DNA of 64,000 nucleotides from positions 55,686 through 119,685 of the forward strand of contig CAZHDB010000002.1 of NCBI GenBank assembly GCA_964531225.1, given 5' to 3'. How positions within the stretch are numbered: position 1 is the stretch's first letter; each line of letters opens with the position of its first letter. This document shows, piece after piece, positions 61,305 through 64,000 of the stretch. Source of the stretch: CAZHDB01 sp964531225 (lineage in GTDB: Archaea; Thermoproteota; Thermoprotei_A; Sulfolobales; Desulfurococcaceae). The translations under genes and the position numbers were made by a program. The notes beneath the pieces are model-generated. The model was not told the DNA's origin and did no database searches. It was given only the letters and a program-made list of their open reading frames with translations.

Positions 61305-61999
61305 GTATGATAGTTAATGTTCTAAAGAATGTATTAGAGAAACGCAGGATCATTGGTAGATATAGTATCCAGGAGCTATTGTATAGGATTGCATTGGAGC
61401 AGGAACTGCAGCATTTTGAGAACCGTGATAAGGGGCCTATTGTCTCGGTTTCTGTTACTGACTTGGTGGCTTGTAGTCAGCGTTATCATTTTGTCCGTAG
61501 GTACCCTGAGATTAAGATACAGATGAATTATAATCCTATACTTGTTCTTGGCCGTATTCTCCATGTAGGGCTGGAGACTATCATTCGTAGTCAATGGCAT
61601 GATGTTGAGACTGAGAAGCCTATTGAGAAGATCATAAGTCTTGATGACGGCAGGGTTATAAGGGTTGCTGGCGTCGTGGACGCCTATGTTCCTGGTGAAT
61701 CCCTTGTTATAGAGTTTAAGACTAGCCGTGCAGATCATGAACTGCCACTTCAACACCATGTACTACAGCTAAAGATATACATGAATATGTTACAGGCGGA
61801 ACATGGACTATTGTTCTATATCAACCCCGATAGAATATCCGAGTACGCCATAGACAACTCCATAGACGACTGGCAATTACAAGCCCTAGTCAATGAAACC
61901 CTAAACAACCAACGACACCCACGCTACGACTGGGAATGCAACTACTGCCCCTACTCCATCATGTGCCCATACAAGAAACTAAACAAATACAAAAGGTGA
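61301..61999 (+). CDS. Cas4/RecB-like PD-(D/E)XK nuclease with four-cysteine cluster
   Basis: About 232 residues from ATG 61301, which overlaps the previous stop. Motifs in order: VTDLVACSQRYHF (first Cys), a conserved His in GRILHVGLE, GVVDAYVPGESLVIEFKTSR (D...ExK), QLKIYMNML (motif with Gln) and a C-terminal WECNYCPYSIMCPYKK (three Cys). This is the Cas4 layout: an iron-sulfur cluster nuclease with 5'-end processing activity. There is no CRISPR array or cas1 here, so it is a solo Cas4 of a mobile element, perhaps for replication or recombination. Confidence 0.85.
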   Translation: MSMIVNVLKNVLEKRRIIGRYSIQELLYRIALEQELQHFENRDKGPIVSVSVTDLVACSQRYHFVRRYPEIKIQMNYNPILVLGRILHVGLETIIRSQWHDVETEKPIEKIISLDDGRVIRVAGVVDAYVPGESLVIEFKTSRADHELPLQHHVLQLKIYMNMLQAEHGLLFYINPDRISEYAIDNSIDDWQLQALVNETLNNQRHPRYDWECNYCPYSIMCPYKKLNKYKR

Positions 62000-62006
62000 T
62001 CATGTG

Positions 62007-62369
62007 ATGGAGCCTGGCTATATTGAGGTTGTTGTTAGGATTAGGGAGCGGGAGTTTAGGGAGTTCTTTAGTGATTGGATTGATGATCTTCTTGATAGGT
62101 TTAGTGAGCTTGGCATTGATGATGAAACCTATGACAAGGTAAAGCGTAGCCTTATGCGTAAACTCTCTAGATTTAGAGCAGATATATTCTATGCCTTGGA
62201 GCAAGCGATCTCCGGCAAGACAATTGATGTAACGCTTGATTCCATTGAAGAAGCACTAAACAAGTACCTTAGGCCAAGGATTGAAGGAGTTATTGAACAA
62301 ACGGTCAAGAAACACTATCCAGGCCCCATAACAAACTATATGAAGCGAAGGGTGAATAGCCATGGCTGA
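62007..62369 (+). CDS. Helical protein of unknown function
   Basis: About 120 residues from ATG 62007, five bases after GGTGATC. Strongly helical with acidic and basic stretches (VRIREREFREFFSDWIDDLLDRFSELG). No family recognised. Overlaps the next gene by 8 bp, part of the nuclease module. Confidence 0.6.
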   Translation: MEPGYIEVVVRIREREFREFFSDWIDDLLDRFSELGIDDETYDKVKRSLMRKLSRFRADIFYALEQAISGKTIDVTLDSIEEALNKYLRPRIEGVIEQTVKKHYPGPITNYMKRRVNSHG

Positions 62370-62859
62370 TATGGTTCGTATTTGTCATGTTGAGGAGTTG
62401 TCTTTGTTGCCTCGTTGGCTGGAGCTTGTGGTGGGTTATCATTGTAGTGATTCTTTTCATGAGCCGAGTAAGTATCCTATTGAGATTGAGCTTAGGCGGA
62501 AGGTTCAGGGTTTTGAAGTTGATATGGTTGTTACTTGTAGGAGTGGTAAGCGGGTTAATCGTATAGGATTTGAGCTTAAGAAGAGTGATTGGGCTAAGGC
62601 TATCAAGCAGGCCATAGAGCGTAGGGCTTTGTTCCATTACTTCTACATAGTACTGGACATGTACTCCTTTAGCATACTTGGTATACTGAGAAGCCATAGG
62701 GAAGCACTAGAGTATGGCATAGGCTTCATATCAGCTAGGGATAACTGCATAGTCATAAAAAGCTATACCAAGGCCAACTGGCGAGAATCAAGAAGCTATG
62801 CATACACCATTCTCCCCTACCTAAACACCAACAATGAAAGGGTTGAGAGCCATGCCTAG
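62362..62859 (+). CDS. PD-(D/E)XK nuclease-like protein
   Basis: A 165-residue protein. The core reads VDMVVTCRSG, then RIGFELKKSDWAKAIKQAIERRALFHYFYIVLD, which matches a restriction-endonuclease or Holliday-resolvase-like fold (D, ExK and a following helix with Gln/Ala). It probably cleaves DNA. Coupled on both sides by overlaps. The first half is G/T-rich and the last half A/C-rich in base composition. Confidence 0.68.
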   Translation: MADMVRICHVEELSLLPRWLELVVGYHCSDSFHEPSKYPIEIELRRKVQGFEVDMVVTCRSGKRVNRIGFELKKSDWAKAIKQAIERRALFHYFYIVLDMYSFSILGILRSHREALEYGIGFISARDNCIVIKSYTKANWRESRSYAYTILPYLNTNNERVESHA

Positions 62860-63619
62860 GTCTGGAGTGGATTATGCATCTGATAATATTACTGTGTATA
62901 GGTATTGTAGGTATGGCTGTCGCTATTGCTGGGCCTGGAGACTCCCGTTGTTCTCTAAGCGTATATCTAGTGGGAAATATGATCCTGTCGAGGAAGCTAG
63001 GCGTTATCTAAGCAAGACAGGTAGGACTATTGTTGTCAGCTTCACAGCTGATCCTTATCCGCCTGAGGAGCGTGAAAAGGAACTTACACGTAGGGTCCTT
63101 GAGGTACTGGCTATGAATCCATGTAACAAGGTATTGGTTCTTACAAAGAATCCATTGCTGGGTCTAAGGGATATTGATCTATACAATGATAGTATGTGGC
63201 TTGGAACTACAGTCATTACATTGGATAGGGAGAAGTGGAGCTATTGGGAGCCCTATACACTATACCCACCTAGAAAGAGACTGCTTGCCCTGAGGACAGC
63301 TCATGAGCTAGGCATTAGGACATGGCTTAGTATAGAGCCTATTATACCATATACTACCTATCCTGAATCAATTATTTCGAGCACACTAGACTATGTGGAC
63401 TACTATGTACTAGGCTCCTTCAACTATGCTGCACAGCTAGGCTATACAGCGTATACACGGGAAGAACTAGAGCAGTGGTACCATAGACATGTAGGCAAGG
63501 CCATAGAGCTCCTAGAGCAACATGGTAAGCTCTTCTACATCAAAAGAGAACTAATGAGACACATCCTAAGATATACCCTGAGAACACATATCGAGAAAGG
63601 CTTTGTAGTTAAGAGTTAA
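62852..63619 (+). CDS. SPL-like radical SAM protein
   Basis: About 255 residues from ATG 62852 (an ATG six codons earlier is possible). The cluster motif CRYGCRYC lies near residue 18, followed by VVSFTADPYPPEE, VLVLTKNPLL, LSIEPIIPYT and a C-terminal region with YVLGSFNYAA. This is the spore-photoproduct-lyase / COG1533 branch also found in phages. The substrate is unknown; DNA repair of UV damage is possible but not shown. Precedes the N-terminal integrase fragment by 20 bp. Confidence 0.8.
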   Translation: MPRSGVDYASDNITVYRYCRYGCRYCWAWRLPLFSKRISSGKYDPVEEARRYLSKTGRTIVVSFTADPYPPEEREKELTRRVLEVLAMNPCNKVLVLTKNPLLGLRDIDLYNDSMWLGTTVITLDREKWSYWEPYTLYPPRKRLLALRTAHELGIRTWLSIEPIIPYTTYPESIISSTLDYVDYYVLGSFNYAAQLGYTAYTREELEQWYHRHVGKAIELLEQHGKLFYIKRELMRHILRYTLRTHIEKGFVVKS

Positions 63620-63639
63620 CTACAGGGGGTGGTATTTAA

Positions 63640-64000
63640 GTGTCTCGGCAGATACTATCTAGATTGGATGGTTCTACCTTGACCCTGGTTGTTAAGCGTA
63701 TTAAGGGCAAATTATATGTTTATGACGAGTTCAGAGTCCCCGGACTACCCAGGCCCAAGACAATCTATATAGGCCCACTTGAGGAAATGACCCGTATATA
63801 CCAGATCTATAAATCACTCGGCAAGATCGAGAAACTCAGCAAACGAGACATTAGACGCCTAGCCAAACTACTCCTAGAAGAATACATGAAGAAAATAAGC
63901 CATGTAGTTAACTCGAAGAAACAAACCAAGAAAAACAAAAGCGCAGATGCGGGCCCGCGGGGATTTGAACCCCGGACTACCGGCTTAGAAGGCCGGCGCC
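63640..64000 (+). CDS. N-terminal part of the split SSV-type integrase (intN), runs into attR
   Basis: From GTG 63640 an open frame reads about 100 residues (basic, helical core-binding/arm-binding region: RRLAKLLLEEYMKK) and then passes into the tRNA repeat in the same frame as intC does at 42692 (DAGPRGFEPRTTGLEGR in both). It stops beyond the window. Joining intN at the repeat to intC rebuilds one integrase of about 430 residues. This proves that attP lies inside the integrase gene. Confidence 0.9.
   Translation, partial: MSRQILSRLDGSTLTLVVKRIKGKLYVYDEFRVPGLPRPKTIYIGPLEEMTRIYQIYKSLGKIEKLSKRDIRRLAKLLLEEYMKKISHVVNSKKQTKKNKSADAGPRGFEPRTTGLEGRR
63946..63997. repeat. Right attachment site, 52-bp direct repeat
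   Basis: Identical to 42692-42743. Here the repeat continues into GCC, which complements the 3' D-stem of a normal tRNA, so this copy lies within the intact host tRNA gene. Confidence 0.95.
63950..64000 (-). tRNA. tRNA-Arg(TCT), 3' part; 5' part beyond the window
   Basis: Reading the minus strand: end of D-stem, anticodon stem CCGGC, loop CTTCTAA with anticodon TCT, stem GCCGG, variable TAGTC, T-arm CGGGG-TTCAAAT-CCCCG and acceptor 3' strand CGGGCCC with discriminator G. CCA is not encoded. The gene serves as the integration target of the element. Confidence 0.9.

Larger units (their letters stand above)
42692..63997. mobile_element. Integrated element of about 21.25 kb in a tRNA-Arg(TCT) gene
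   Basis: The boundaries are a perfect 52-bp direct repeat (42692-42743 and 63946-63997) that corresponds to the 3' part of tRNA-Arg(TCT). The integrase gene is cut in two by integration, with the halves at opposite ends reading through the repeats in the same frame. All but one of about 40 genes are on the plus strand, and the sequence is visibly richer in G+C than the flanking chromosome. The left half encodes secreted and membrane proteins plus an ATPase; the right half regulators and nucleases. No replication gene is recognised. A provirus is the first guess, an integrative plasmid the second. Confidence 0.92.

Noticed and set aside
1..64000. CRISPR array or rRNA genes
   Set aside because: No direct repeats with regular spacers and no rRNA-like sequence were seen; the Cas4-like gene is isolated.

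Overview
The window looks like chromosomal DNA of a hyperthermophilic crenarchaeon of the Desulfurococcales. I would guess the genus Staphylothermus from the AT-rich sequence, the protein style and the gene set, but this is recognition by eye and not a database match. Archaeal markers include aRF1 (4498-5623), a diphthine synthase (36037-36870), an isopentenyl phosphate kinase (34308-35084), a class II lysyl-tRNA synthetase (20231-21928), KptA (33112-33762), a TRAM protein, a PhoU-like AbrB fusion and many small ribbon-helix-helix or winged-helix regulators. Ribosome binding sites are mostly GGTG or GGTGATC, which fits the 3' end of archaeal 16S rRNA.

Positions 1-42690 are ordinary chromosome: short operons on both strands. 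They cover signalling (an FHA-like tail followed by a Hanks-type kinase), translation and tRNA modification (aRF1, YrdC, LysRS, CysRS, KptA, DphB), membrane proteins (HtpX, a flippase-like protein, a GT-C transferase, an MFS carrier, a BtuFCD-type ABC importer), nucleotide and cofactor metabolism (PRPP synthetase, nucleoside phosphorylase, HD phosphohydrolase, nicotinamidase-like) and several HAD phosphatases. Three candidate C/D box sRNAs and one GC-rich structured RNA (possibly H/ACA) lie between genes. Two genes show an apparent +1 frameshift. In aRF1 the shift lies on TTT TAG at codons 3-4, the layout expected of an autoregulatory recoding site. In an SDR gene it lies in the nucleotide-binding loop.

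Positions 42692-63997 are an integrated mobile element of about 21.25 kb. It is bounded by a 52-bp direct repeat of the 3' part of a tRNA-Arg(TCT) gene. The intact tRNA lies at the right edge and runs out of the window. The integrase gene is split: the N-terminal part (from 63640) reads into the right repeat, and the C-terminal part (to 43675) reads out of the left repeat in the same frame. This is SSV-type integration. All genes but one are on the plus strand.

The left half of the element (43989-55118) encodes secreted and membrane proteins: a large LamG-like surface protein, a membrane-anchored trypsin-like protease, several tiny membrane proteins (one shaped like a spindle-virus capsid protein), a P-loop ATPase, a zinc-ribbon protein with 20 consecutive threonines, and an LEA14-like protein. 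It looks like a virion or DNA-transfer module. The middle (55163-58495) holds a DUF3800 protein, HTH regulators and a control region. Inverted repeats of one family (TAGAT..ATCTA) occur there and again before the structural operon, suggesting one repressor circuit. The right half (58518-63619) is a translationally coupled run of tiny genes followed by a DNA-processing module: a possible nuclease, a Cas4-like nuclease, a second PD-(D/E)XK protein and an SPL-like radical SAM enzyme. I recognised no replication initiator and no classical capsid protein. The element is best described as an undescribed provirus-like or plasmid-like integrative element.
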